From positions 10,419 to 74,418 of the forward strand of contig CAVWQS010000013.1 in the NCBI GenBank assembly GCA_963757155.1: a stretch of 64,000 nt of DNA. Direction: 5' to 3'. This document shows, one piece after another, positions 39,860 through 48,466 of this stretch (position 1 is the first letter of the stretch; the number at the start of each line of letters is the position of its first letter). The translations under genes and the position numbers were made by a program. This DNA comes from DASXQK01 sp963757155. GTDB taxonomy: Bacteria > Pseudomonadota > Alphaproteobacteria > Dongiales > Dongiaceae. The notes below the pieces were generated by a model. It saw only the letters and a list, made by a program, of their open reading frames with translations, was not told where the DNA came from and searched no databases.

Positions 39860-40240
39860 ATGAGGCAGGCGATCAGGGTTGCGACCGCGCTGGGGATTCT
39901 GGCCCTTGGCAGTCTTCTCATCACGCCACCGGCCAAAGCCGATGATTATCCCGCCGGCAATCGCAATTCCATGTGGAGCGATCCCGCCACTTATATGATC
40001 GGCGCCTTCCGCCATATGGGCGAGATCTATCCCTCGCGCCCCGTGCGGCGCGCGGGCCCGATCTCCGATTTGCCGCGGGGTACCCCTGTGGCGGCGCCCG
40101 CCTATGACGATGACGGCACGACCCGCCCGCTGGAGGATTACTTCGAGCGGGCCCGCGTCACGGGCTTCATCGTGCTGAAGGGCGGCAAGATCGTCTTCGA
40201 GCGCTATCGCCTCGGCGCCGACGAGAAATCCCTCTTTCCC
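39860..40240 (+). pseudogene. Serine hydrolase (beta-lactamase family), 5' fragment cut by the integrated element
   Basis: The fragment starts with a signal peptide (residues 1-27, ending PPAKA) and continues to GFIVLKGGKIVFERYRLGADEKSLF, which in this family directly precedes the catalytic SxxK. There it runs into foreign sequence and stops at 40253-40255. The missing remainder, beginning SWSMAKSF, is at 57,925 onward. The original enzyme would be an about 410-residue periplasmic penicillin-binding-like esterase or amidase. The fragment lacks all catalytic residues. Confidence 0.88.
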
Positions 40241-40332
40241 CCCGAACCTATATAATCATTGGTATATCTGGCTTTCCAAGCTTCCCTGGTATGGTTTATG
40301 GTATGGTTTCTGCATCACCCGGAGCTATGGCC

Positions 40333-41613
40333 ATGAAGCCGTATCGTCGCGATCCCAAGTTGCCGCCATACGTTAAAGAGCGCCGCGACCGAGGGCTATA
40401 TGCAGTCCTCGAAGTGCCTAAGGATTTGCGGAAGGCCATGCGGCGGGACCGCTTCATCAAAAGCTTGGCCACCGAAGATCGCAAGTTAGCCGCACCTAGG
40501 GCGATGGCATGGGTGACGGAATGGCGGAAGCTTATCGCCGCAGCTCGACATGAACCGCCGCCCGAGGATGACGCTGCCTATTGGCGCAAGGCCCTACGCA
40601 TGGCCAAGACGCCGAAGGAACGTGAGATGCTCGAATGGCAGATTGACGACAAAGCCTGGGAAATTGGGGACCACACCGACCCCAAGGCGGCAGATTTCTA
40701 TTTCCGTGCGACTGGCCGGATTACTCCGTTCGCCGAACACCTTGACGATTGGCTAAAGACAAGCTCCTTCGCCCGCAAGACGGTGGCCATCTATCGGACT
40801 GACGTGCTGCGCTTCACCCAGGTTTTTCCGACAACCCAAGACGTGACCAAGCAGGGCGTCCGCCAATGGGTAATGGCGCTCATGCAAGAGGATGGCCTGA
40901 AGGCTGGCACCGTGCGGCGCATCATGGCCAGTGTCCGGGGGTACTGGCGGTATCTGCAAAGCCTGGAAGTGGTGTCAGATGATGCCGACCCGTTCGCCAA
41001 GCTTGAAGTAGCGCGCCATAGCAAGCGGCAGCCGGCACATAAGCGCAAACCATACGAGCCTAAGCAGGTGCGGTTGCTACTGGCGGCAGCTCAAGCCGAT
41101 GGGCCGCTATGGGCAGCGATAGCCGTGGGGATGTACAGCGGGGCCAGGCTAGAGGAGATCTGTTCGCTCAAGGTGGCCGATGTCTCCCTGCGCGATGGCT
41201 CATTCAAGGTTCTGGCTTCCAAGACATCGGCGGGGGTAAGGACCGTGCCTGTCCATTCCGCTCTCAAGCCCATCCTCGCCAAGCTCATGCGCGAGAGCAA
41301 AGACGGCCATGTGATCGGCGGGTTGAATGCGAACAAGTATGGCTATCGAGGCCCGCAGATAGGCAAGCGTTTCTCGGCAATGAAGACGGCCATGGGGTAC
41401 GGCGCCGATCTAAATTTCCACAGCTTGCGCCGCACCGTGGCTCACCAGCTAGAAGAGGCCGGCATACCCGAAGGCGTGTGCATGGACATCCTGGGTCACG
41501 ACAAAACAGACCATATGAGCTACGGGAGATATAGCGGGACGGTATCGCTGGCAGTAAAGCGGGAAGCCATCGAACGCTTGAGCTACGGCAACACCGTCAC
41601 CGTACGCCGCTAG
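40333..41613 (+). CDS. Tyrosine recombinase (integrase) of the element
   Basis: About 426 residues from the ATG at 40333 (GGAG eight bases upstream; another ATG at 40327). A DUF6538-like N-terminal region (PPYVKERRDRGLYAVLEVPKDLR) leads to a SAM-like core-binding domain, then the catalytic domain: Arg in GMYSGARLEEICSL, His-x-x-Arg in NFHSLRRTVAH, His in DILGHDK, and the nucleophile Tyr in SYGRYSG. All residues are present, so it may be active. It starts about 90 bases inside the left boundary, as expected for the integrase that made the insertion. Confidence 0.93.
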   Translation: MKPYRRDPKLPPYVKERRDRGLYAVLEVPKDLRKAMRRDRFIKSLATEDRKLAAPRAMAWVTEWRKLIAAARHEPPPEDDAAYWRKALRMAKTPKEREMLEWQIDDKAWEIGDHTDPKAADFYFRATGRITPFAEHLDDWLKTSSFARKTVAIYRTDVLRFTQVFPTTQDVTKQGVRQWVMALMQEDGLKAGTVRRIMASVRGYWRYLQSLEVVSDDADPFAKLEVARHSKRQPAHKRKPYEPKQVRLLLAAAQADGPLWAAIAVGMYSGARLEEICSLKVADVSLRDGSFKVLASKTSAGVRTVPVHSALKPILAKLMRESKDGHVIGGLNANKYGYRGPQIGKRFSAMKTAMGYGADLNFHSLRRTVAHQLEEAGIPEGVCMDILGHDKTDHMSYGRYSGTVSLAVKREAIERLSYGNTVTVRR

Positions 41614-42118
41614 ATAGCCCCGTACCTTCGATTAGCCAGCGCTACAGAGGCAACTCGGCCATGGGGGTGGCGGCAGGTAGCCGAGAGAGCTTGACGGTAC
41701 GGTGACTGAGAAAAGAAAACCCCCGACTGCATGCAACAAGCCGGGGGGAGGTTAGATAAGGGGTCGCCGAGACGGAGGTGCCCCGGGACATCTAAAAGTT
41801 GGTGGTTCAGGCAGGGGAGGTCAAGTCGAGGTCGTATCAAGGCCAGGGGCACCCTACGGTGGGTGCTGCTTAGGCAGGGCAGGGATACCGCACAGATAGG
41901 GGCCCATTGGCCATTAGCGACGCAGTAAGGGCCTCGGTTGCTACAGCAAGGCTTTTCCGATGCGCAACCGTTTCCCGTTGCCAGGCTCTACCGCTGCCCC
42001 GCTGGCATCTCGGGTCGACGGTGAGTTTGCTTTGTAAGTCGAGGCTGCCGAATAGATATCACGTATGCCCCGGCTACCGGAGCTGTACGGCTATCCCGAA
42101 GGTAAGGTTGAGACTGGC
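41614..42118. other. Gene-free stretch with a leftward terminator and repeat remnants
   Basis: No convincing gene. It holds a segment (TTCGATTAGCCAGCGCTACAG, about 41,629) that resembles one at about 42,851, and a GAGAGAGCTTGACGGTACGG segment that resembles ones at about 42,665 and 43,180. A leftward terminator is at 41711-41747. Confidence 0.4.
41711..41747 (-). terminator. Leftward Rho-independent terminator
   Basis: Read on the reverse strand, CCCCCG pairs with CGGGGG around a 16-base loop and is followed by TTTTCTTTT (41711-41719). It would end a leftward transcript such as that of the gene at 42119-42457, or of a gene now lost. Confidence 0.6.
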
Positions 42119-42457
42119 TTACGGCGCGCTGGAGACGATCATGCTTCCACAGCGTTCCAAGACGGCTAGCCTGTTGGCGTTTTGTTTGACCAGCTCAGGT
42201 TGCCCCAGGATCAGGTTGTCCGCTGCCTCCAAGACTGCCGCCCCGACAGCCACCTTTAGTCGTTCCCGTTCGTGGCTCACGGCCACAACTTGGGCGCTCC
42301 AGAACTCCTCAGTGCTGATGTTCGCACTAATCCACGCTCGCAACCCCTGGGGGCGGCATTGATCATCTAAAGCCACCCCGGCGGGCGGAATTGACACCAG
42401 CGCCACGAGCCCCACGAGCACAAACACCGCCATCCCAACCGCGCTCTTCCATTGCAT
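42119..42457 (-). CDS. Orphan membrane-anchored or secreted protein
   Basis: 112 residues. AAGG lies five bases before the ATG. The N-terminus (MQWKSAVGMAVFVLVGLVALVSIPPAGVA) is one hydrophobic segment that can be a signal anchor. The rest is a helical domain with two Cys and no recognisable motif. It is probably a cargo gene of the element. Function unknown. Confidence 0.5.
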   Translation of the reverse strand: MQWKSAVGMAVFVLVGLVALVSIPPAGVALDDQCRPQGLRAWISANISTEEFWSAQVVAVSHERERLKVAVGAAVLEAADNLILGQPELVKQNANRLAVLERCGSMIVSSAP

Positions 42458-43120
42458 CGGACCTTTTCTTCAACCCCTCGCGAGTCGCCGTAAGCTCAAC
42501 ACGCCCGCTTCCTGCTAGGCCGATGCTTCCGGGCGATTATCCTACCTCCGTGAAACCACTGGCGACGCTACATGGGTGCCCGCACCCCCTAAATGCCCCA
42601 CACCTTCAGGCGCACCGCGCTTTTCTTTGCGTTAGGACCAGAGAGCGAAGGCTATGTGAAGTTAGCCGCGAGAGCTTCGACGCCGCCACCGTATATGCGG
42701 GGACCAATCGAGACGGGGAGGTTCGACAGATGAGACGCCATGGATCGCTTCCGCTGTGGTGGTGGTGGCAATAGCCGCCAAGACTTTTGACCAGGATTCC
42801 GCTGCCTCATATGTAGCCCCACCGTACCTGCTAGATGGCCCCCACAGCTTCGATTAGCCGACGCGCCAGAGGCATCTCGCGGTGGCTGTGGATTTTGTAG
42901 ATCAGGGCTCGCCACCTGTTAGCCATGGCCACCCGCTTAGATCGCAATTATTCCAAGAGACCAATAGCCCTCGAACGAGTGGCCGCCAAGGATGACCCCC
43001 CTAGGGTTGGATGGCCCTAGGTTCCCAAGGCAAGGTGGTCACTCACGGAGCTGCCGCAGATCATCTCCTTCCCCTAGGTGGTCTGCGGTGGCTCTTTTTA
43101 GTTTCGGATTCGCAGCCCAC

Positions 43121-43148
43121 AAAAGAAAAGCCCTAGCGAGGCGAGGGC
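43121..43148 (-). terminator. Leftward terminator-like hairpin
   Basis: On the reverse strand GCCCT pairs with AGGGC around a nine-base loop, followed by TTTTCTTTT. It has the same tail as the hairpin at 41711. Confidence 0.45.
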
Positions 43149-43447
43149 ATCCCAGGGATTGGCCGTTGGGAGATCCACCGCGAGAGCTTCAGTACCGCGC
43201 GATGACGGTGGCAAACCGGTCTAAGGCACGTTCCCGACCAAAGTTTGATCACGCAATGGTAACTTGAGGCGGCCCTCTTTGGGATCACGGTTGCAGCGTT
43301 GGGGAGTCCCCCGCTCCCCAGGGGCCACTGCCCATCACCTCCACCCCCAATCCCCGGTGAGACCGCAGTGGCCCCAACTCTTTCCCCCTTTAAAGTCACT
43401 CGTGGCAGCCCGGGGCTAGTGTGTACTCGCACATCTGGTAAGGGGAG

Positions 43448-43535
43448 CACCGGGGGGTGCCGCTGAGAAGCCAGCAAGGAACACCTGATCGAACCCAGGT
43501 AGCTCTTTCATGGCTTCTCAGCGCTCCCCCGGCTC
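43448..43535. repeat. Inverted repeat with 13-base perfect inner arms
   Basis: CGCTGAGAAGCCA (43461-43473) and TGGCTTCTCAGCG (43511-43523) are perfect inverted copies 37 bases apart. Outside them the arms continue imperfectly (GAGCACCGGGGGGTGC versus CTCCCCCGGCTC), giving total arms near 28 bases. It lies just upstream of the gene at 43565 and could be a large stem-loop or the ends of a miniature element. Confidence 0.6.
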
Positions 43536-43564
43536 AACCGCCGCAGGCTGGGGACATTCGGAGT

Positions 43565-43840
43565 ATGAAGCGAGAGCGGGAACGTGAGCGGAAACGAGAG
43601 CGGGAACGTGAGCGGGAAAGAGAGCGGGAACATCCCCACCTCGGTGCGACCTATAAGATTACCTGCATGAACGACAGGAGCTACGGGATCGAGGTCGCAA
43701 TCCCTGACGCGTTCCCCGCCACGATAACAGGCCTGGCCACCAAAGAGGATGCTGAGCGCTGGATAGAACGCCACAGAAGTGAGATCGCTAAGGGCTTACC
43801 GCAGCGCATAAGATTCAACGCGGCGCGCCCGAAAGCCTAA
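43565..43840 (+). CDS. Small orphan protein with an Arg-Glu repeat N-terminus
   Basis: 91 residues. Residues 2-23 are an uninterrupted run of alternating Arg/Lys and Glu, encoded by tandem copies of a GAGCGGGAACGT-like unit. The C-terminal part (YKITCMNDRSYGIEVAIPDA, then KEDAERWIERHRSEI) is a small beta-beta-alpha domain seen in short orphan proteins of rhizobia and their relatives. The charged run would form a single long helix and its length may vary by slippage. The start codon within the repeat region is uncertain. Confidence 0.55.
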   Translation: MKRERERERKREREREREREREHPHLGATYKITCMNDRSYGIEVAIPDAFPATITGLATKEDAERWIERHRSEIAKGLPQRIRFNAARPKA

Positions 43841-44025
43841 GGTATTTCGAGTATCGCCGGAACCATCTTGTTGGGGTGCCTTCCTCCGACATGGCGGAAA
43901 AGCCATCGCGGTTAGCGGCAAGTCTAGTCTGCATTCCTCTCTGAGGCCAAGCCGCCGCCCCCTTACGCCAATTGAGGCTCTCCTACCTCTGCGCTGACCG
44001 GTGGTTAGGAAGAGGCCTCTGGGAA

Positions 44026-44121
44026 ATGTTCGCCATCCTGCTCTGGGTGGCGATGTTGGCAGCACTTGTTGTGGCCATTTACGAGTTCTTGAGTGCGGTT
44101 CACGGCTGGCAGCCTGATTAA
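44026..44121 (+). CDS. Possible 31-residue membrane protein
   Basis: MFAILLWVAMLAALVVAIYE followed by a short polar tail: one membrane span with an acidic and aromatic end. GAAGAGG and GGGAA precede the ATG. No family known. It is one of several small single-span frames in the element. Confidence 0.35.
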   Translation: MFAILLWVAMLAALVVAIYEFLSAVHGWQPD

Positions 44122-44193
44122 ATGTCTGCGTCCTACCTCTCGCCAGGCTCAACCGGACTGCTTAGCTACCGGGACACGTCGCGGCCAAATTTC

Positions 44194-45183
44194 CTAGGGG
44201 TAGGCTGATCCTGAATTTAGGATCCACGTCGCTGGATTCCGTTGGATCGCATGGTCAATTATTGCCACCGCAGCACCGGGCCAGACAGCTCCCCGAGCCG
44301 ACAGTTTGTCTAGCTCCTTCCTGATTGCAGTGGGCGACACTACCGCGTCCCGAGGAAGTGCGTTGTACATACCTCGCATCTCGCCCCAAAGGTTCCATCC
44401 CTGCTCCCATTTCGATGTAAGTTTTGGCGCGAAGCGACGTCGTACCCATGCAACAGCAAACCATACGAGGTTGAGTGCCAGCCACCCCGCCGCAATAACA
44501 AACCACCAGCCTCCGCGACTGAATTCCAGCGAAAGCCATATAGCGATTCCCGGAAGGACAAACGCTGTAAACCATCCTAGGGAGCGGTAGAAAAACTGCC
44601 GCTGTTTTGCCTCTTTCTGCATAGCGCTCAAATCACCTTTATGTGTGAGCGATGACAGCCAACTATATCCATCCGACGCGGGAGCTTTATTTTTCCAATC
44701 CACAGCAAACCCTACAATTTCCGCATAGAGGAGTGCGTCGAATATCATCCACTCGAATCTTCCAAACTCAAGCCATGGCCGTTGAATATAGCGAGCGGCA
44801 ACGTCGCTCAGTTCCTCTTTGTCAATGGTCCGTAGTTGATCACCGGGAATGCTGGAGTACAGGGCGCCCGTGGGGTCCGTGTGTGTCCATAGACGGCAGA
44901 ACTGTCGCGCCCATTCCTTCCGTTGCTTTTCGTCGGCTTTTTCGTCTGGCTCATTCCGATTTGTCACGTTGACCGCATCGCGAAAGCGATGAGCAAGGTC
45001 GATCGCATCGGAAAGACGAGCATCCGCGCCTTCTTCGACCTCTGCCACCTTCGCTGATTCTTCGAGGCTAAGCCGCGAGAACTCCTCGAGCAAACTGCTG
45101 AAGGCGCTCCATCGCTCCCCGTAACATAGGCGCTGAATTTGCTGGTTTGCGGAACTTTTAAGGTAATCGTACTGGCCACTCAT
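44194..45183 (-). CDS. Orphan protein with two membrane spans
   Basis: 329 residues, with a GAGGGGAAAAG ribosome site. Residues 1-200 are soluble and largely helical, rich in Glu and Lys. Residues about 203-222 (FTAFVLPGIAIWLSLEF) and 229-250 (WWFVIAAGWLALNLVWFAVAW) form a hairpin of two membrane helices, and the last 80 residues are soluble again. No enzymatic motif is seen. It sits beside the IS110 and the TIR-like gene, so a phage-defence or accessory role is possible but unsupported. Confidence 0.65.
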   Translation of the reverse strand: MSGQYDYLKSSANQQIQRLCYGERWSAFSSLLEEFSRLSLEESAKVAEVEEGADARLSDAIDLAHRFRDAVNVTNRNEPDEKADEKQRKEWARQFCRLWTHTDPTGALYSSIPGDQLRTIDKEELSDVAARYIQRPWLEFGRFEWMIFDALLYAEIVGFAVDWKNKAPASDGYSWLSSLTHKGDLSAMQKEAKQRQFFYRSLGWFTAFVLPGIAIWLSLEFSRGGWWFVIAAGWLALNLVWFAVAWVRRRFAPKLTSKWEQGWNLWGEMRGMYNALPRDAVVSPTAIRKELDKLSARGAVWPGAAVAIIDHAIQRNPATWILNSGSAYP

Positions 45184-45494
45184 GGGCGCTTTTCCCCTCT
45201 CGCGACACTATCGCGGAGCGTCCTTCCGACACTCAAAACGGAATGTCGTCCAGCTTCAACGTTAGATTGATCGTGGTGTCGAGATTTCCTTTTGCAGTAC
45301 TCACGCGAATAAGCACAAAGCCGTTTAACTTATAGCTATCCTCCAGTACTTGGCCTAGGTAGGTGCTTGCGAGGAGTTTCCGGCCTTCTAGCCACATGTC
45401 CGCCTGAGGACGGGGTGACCCGTCTCACAGTATGCAGGTATCGAGGGTTGCGCTGGATAGGCCGGCGCCGGGCCTCATGCATAGGAGACGGGTC
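45184..45494. other. Noncoding leader of the IS110 element
   Basis: No gene is seen. The right part, about 45,400-45,494, belongs to the left end of the IS110 copy. In IS110-family elements the noncoding end flanking the transposase gene encodes the bridge RNA, so a structured RNA is expected near here, although I cannot fold it reliably by eye. Confidence 0.35.
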
Positions 45495-46740
45495 ATGGAT
45501 CAGGTTATCACCTACGTCGGCCTGGATGTGCACAAGGAGACGATTACGGTGGCGCTAGCCGAGGCGGGCAAGCGAGGTGAAGTACGCGAATATGGCAAGA
45601 TCGCAAACACGCCGGCTGCTCTGAAGGGGCTGGCTACGAAGTTGGCTCGGGGCGGGCATAAGTTGCGGTTCTGCTACGAGGCGGGACCTTGCGGCTACGG
45701 CATTCAGCGGCAACTGAGCGCGGCAGGGCACGGATGCGTCGTCGTCGCGCAATCGCTGATTCCACGCCGGCCCGGAGAGCGGATCAAGACCGACCGGCGG
45801 GATGCGACCAACGTCGCCAAGCTGCACCGGGCCGGTGAGCTGACCCCGGTCTGGGTTCCGGATCAGGCTCATGAGGCAATCCGCGACCTGGTGCGTGCGC
45901 GGCTGGCGGCGGTGCGTACGCTGCGTCAGGCCCGCCAACAGCTGTCCGGCTTCTTGCTGCGCACGGCATCACTACAACCGGCCAACTTGGACGCTGATGC
46001 ACCGGCGCTGGCTGGCGGGATTGCGGTTCGAGTGTGCAGTGCATCACGTCGTGCTGGAAGACTGTATCGCGGCTGTCGAGGCAGCGACGGCACGGCGTGA
46101 CTGTCTGGAAGCGCACATCGAGGCGGCGCTGGTAGACTGGTCGCTCGCCTCGGTGGTGCGCGCTCTGCAAGCGCTTCGCGGCATGGCGCTGGTGGCGGCG
46201 GCGACCCTGGTCGCTGAACTCGGTGACATCACCCGCTTCGCCAATGCACGCCAGTTGATGGCCTATCTCGGTCTGGTACCGTGCGAGCATTCCAGCGGTG
46301 GCACGCGGCACCAGGGTGGCATCACCAAGGCCGGGAACGGTGCGGCGCGGTGGATGCTGATCGAGGCCGCCTGGAGCTATCGGTTTCCGGCCGGATCAGC
46401 CGAGAACAGTTGCTGAGACAGGAGGGCTTGGCCAAACCAATCCGCGACACGGCCTGGAAGGCGCAGGAACGGTTGTGTCGACGGTATCGCAAGCTCGCCG
46501 AGCCGGGAAGCCGCCGACCGTGGTCACCACCGCGATCGCGCGCGAGCTGGCGGGGTTCGTTTGGGCGATCGCCAACCAGACGCAGCGCACCGGCATCTGA
46601 TGTGCTGAGGCTGAAGCTGCATACAACGGCACGGAGGTCATCACTCGCATCGACGCATCCAAAGCTGAGCAAGGCTGGGGGCACGGTCGCCGCAAGGAGA
46701 ACCCTCGTTTCACTAGCTTGATCTGTGCCCACCCGCCTTT
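45400..46740 (+). mobile_element. IS110-family insertion sequence, decayed
   Basis: The element is recognised by its transposase. Exact ends are not visible: IS110 elements lack terminal inverted repeats and usually make no target duplication. Downstream of the transposase stop, a frame with GTEVITRIDASKAEQGWGHG continues to about 46,740 and resembles a sequence often found after IS110/IS1111 transposase genes. Confidence 0.7.
45495..46600 (+). pseudogene. IS110-family transposase, several frameshifts
   Basis: From the ATG at 45495 (AGGAG upstream) the DEDD RuvC-like domain reads VITYVGLDVHKETITVALAE, FCYEAGPCGYG and IKTDRRDATNVAKL. At about 45,962 two bases are missing and the frame moves to HHYNRPTWTLMHRRWL. 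The transposase_20 domain follows (LRGMALVAAATLVAELGDI, AYLGLVPCEHSSGG...GNGAARWMLIEAAW) with the catalytic Ser. Further single-base losses near 46,393 and 46,500 lead to the end TQRTGI. All shifts here are losses, unlike the gains in the host genes to the left. It cannot be active as written. Confidence 0.85.
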
Positions 46741-46783
46741 TGCTAGACGTGGCACGGGAGAGCGCAAAAAATGACGTAATTGC

Positions 46784-47407
46784 TTATCGTCCCCGAGATC
46801 TGCGGGGGGCCGTTGGGCACTCGTTCTGGTCTTGGCGGTAGATCCACCGTGGACCTGTATAGAGATATATTGCATCAATGTCAGGAGATTGGCTTTTACT
46901 TTTATTGTGCAAATCTAGCAGGAGTGTTACGACTGCTGTCGCTGTTATTTTATCTTTTTCTAAAATGCCGGTTGCTGACTTTAGTTCAACCGAAATCGGG
47001 TCTCCACGAGCTTCCAATTCTGTACGCACCACATTCAAATCGGACGCAAGTTTGGCCTTTAAATCACCGATGAAGTCGTAGACGATGTGCCGATGATGCA
47101 TTAGATCAAATGGTATGTCGGCTGCATTCTTTGTGAGAAGTATGCACAACTTTGACTTTGCGTGGCTGTAACCTACCTCATAGAAGACGTTTGGATTTCG
47201 GCCACTCATGTCGGCAATTACGAGGTCGGCAGCGTCAATCTGATTGTATATCCGCTGAAGAATGCCTTCTCGGTGAAACACTTGCTCGTCGACGCGCTGT
47301 GCAATCATTCCGGCGCTATCAACCGCTGATTTGATGCCCAGATTGTACGTGTCGTCATGCTCCTTGCTGAATGGCATCAGCACGAATGCGAACGGCTTCT
47401 CACTCAT
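46784..47407 (-). CDS. TIR/deoxyribosyltransferase-fold protein, candidate defence effector
   Basis: About 207 residues. The N-terminal half reads KPFAFVLMPFSKEHDDTYNLG, REGILQRIYNQIDAADLVIADMSGRNPNVFYEVGYSHAK and LCILLTKNA. This is the flavodoxin-like fold shared by nucleoside 2-deoxyribosyltransferases and TIR-like proteins, with the MPF, DAADLVIADMSG and NxFYExGYAH motifs of a group often found in defence islands. The Glu in FYEVGYSH is the likely catalytic residue. Such proteins may cleave nucleotides or NAD, which is inference. The last 25 residues look unrelated and may result from the IS110 insertion next to its 3' end. Codon use is AT-richer than in its neighbours. Confidence 0.6.
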   Translation of the reverse strand: MSEKPFAFVLMPFSKEHDDTYNLGIKSAVDSAGMIAQRVDEQVFHREGILQRIYNQIDAADLVIADMSGRNPNVFYEVGYSHAKSKLCILLTKNAADIPFDLMHHRHIVYDFIGDLKAKLASDLNVVRTELEARGDPISVELKSATGILEKDKITATAVVTLLLDLHNKSKSQSPDIDAIYLYTGPRWIYRQDQNECPTAPRRSRGR

Positions 47408-47694
47408 ATGCACTTACCCCTACGTATTGGTCGTCCCCTGTGGGAGGATAAGGATTGTATCGGAGCTGAGGCGTCTATCGCGATGGATTATCTCGCCACT
47501 CGCTCTGAGCTACCGGCGGGCATTCGTGGATACCAAAGCGCCCGGATTTTCTATTTCAAATCCAAAGGTGGGGCGGCGCCTACGCAAATAGCGGGACCGG
47601 TACCGGCGGGGCCCAGCAGCTCCTCGCGAGCCTACGAATTCAAAGACGATTCTCACCAGTCCGACCCCTATCGCTCTCGATCACGGCCCTGATG

Positions 47695-47904
47695 TCATCT
47701 CCACAGCTTCATCTTCTCAGGCACCTTTGCAGTGAGGTTGGCCAACTCGTGTTCGGGAACCAGATTGTCCTCCCTAGCGCGCCTTAATGCCTCTTCGGCG
47801 AACTCACCGTCTAAGGGACCGTGCTTGCGCTGAGGAATCGCTATCGCATAGGTCTTTAATCTGTTGCCGTGTTGATCGCACACAGCGACGTTGCGGGTCT
47901 GCAC
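47695..47904 (-). CDS. Small orphan protein
   Basis: 69 residues from a GTG start preceded by AGGAAAC, the same leader as in the MucR gene upstream. The sequence VCDQHGNRLKTYAIAIPQRK then a helical EFAEEALRRAREDNLVPEHEL has no known motif. It lies 39 bases downstream of the MucR gene on the same strand, so it is probably cotranscribed with it. Confidence 0.5.
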   Translation of the reverse strand: MQTRNVAVCDQHGNRLKTYAIAIPQRKHGPLDGEFAEEALRRAREDNLVPEHELANLTAKVPEKMKLWR

Positions 47905-47943
47905 AGTAAGTTTCCTGTTTTGTGGTTGAAGGAGGGGGGGTAC

Positions 47944-48363
47944 CTAGGCCTTTGGGCGTTTCAAGCGTCCCCGCGTACCAAGCCCGGCTTTCTTCGCGAG
48001 CTGGCTACGCTTCTTTGCATAGTTCGGTGCGGTCATCGGATAATCCGCAGGCAATCCCCAGCGCCGCCGATACTGGTCGGGCGTCATATCGTACGAGGCC
48101 CGCAGATGGCGTTTGAGCGACTTAAACTTGCGACCATCTTCGAGGCTGACGATGTAGTCAGGCGTCACGGACCGTTTGATCGGAACTGCGGGCTCAGGAA
48201 GTTCTGCCGGCGTCCCATTGATTCTCAGCTCATCGAGGACTTGGCGGACGCTTTAAATCAACGGGGCCACGTCCGATGATGGCGTCTTCTTGCTTGAAAG
48301 CTGTGCAGCGACGACTTGAGTCACAAGCGACAGCAATTCTCCTGCGTTCATATCTTCGGGCAT
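47944..48363 (-). pseudogene. mucR: MucR/Ros family regulator with an internal stop at codon 37
   Basis: The full frame runs from the ATG at 48363 (AGGA upstream) for 139 codons. It has the family's N-terminal helix (ELLSLVTQVVAAQLSSKK), PLI-stop-SVRQVLDEL, and the C-terminal zinc-finger-like domain SVTPDYIVSLEDGRKFKSLK...YDMTPDQYRRRWGLPADYPM. In relatives the stop position is Gln (ALIQSV), so a single CAA to TAA change (48253-48255) explains it. The first zinc Cys is Ser here, as in some rhizobial members. A Met at 48168 could restart translation of the 74-residue DNA-binding domain. In the element it probably controlled excision or replication. Confidence 0.85.
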
Positions 48364-48466
48364 TTCAGTTTCCTGTGTTGTCGGGTGGGTTCTGATTTAG
48401 GCAAAAGTAGGAGCGTCCACAAGTGCCTAGGCCCATGTCGCAAGCAGATTGTTCCCTGGAGTTACT

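Larger units (their letters stand above)
42458..43564. other. 1.1 kb without a convincing gene, with degenerate repeats
   Basis: All frames are short or lack ribosome sites. Segments such as GCCGCGAGAGCTTCGAC (about 42,663) and CACCGCGAGAGCTTC (about 43,181) are related to one near 41,690. A leftward terminator-like hairpin is at 43121-43148 and a large inverted repeat at 43448-43535. The stretch looks like decayed sequence, possibly of former leftward genes. Confidence 0.45.

Noticed and set aside
43133..43477. 114-codon leftward frame in the element
   Set aside because: No start with a ribosome site, no protein-like pattern, and it overlaps the large inverted repeat.
47357..47692. 111-codon rightward frame
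   Set aside because: It overlaps the start and promoter region of the TIR-like gene on the opposite strand and lacks a ribosome site.
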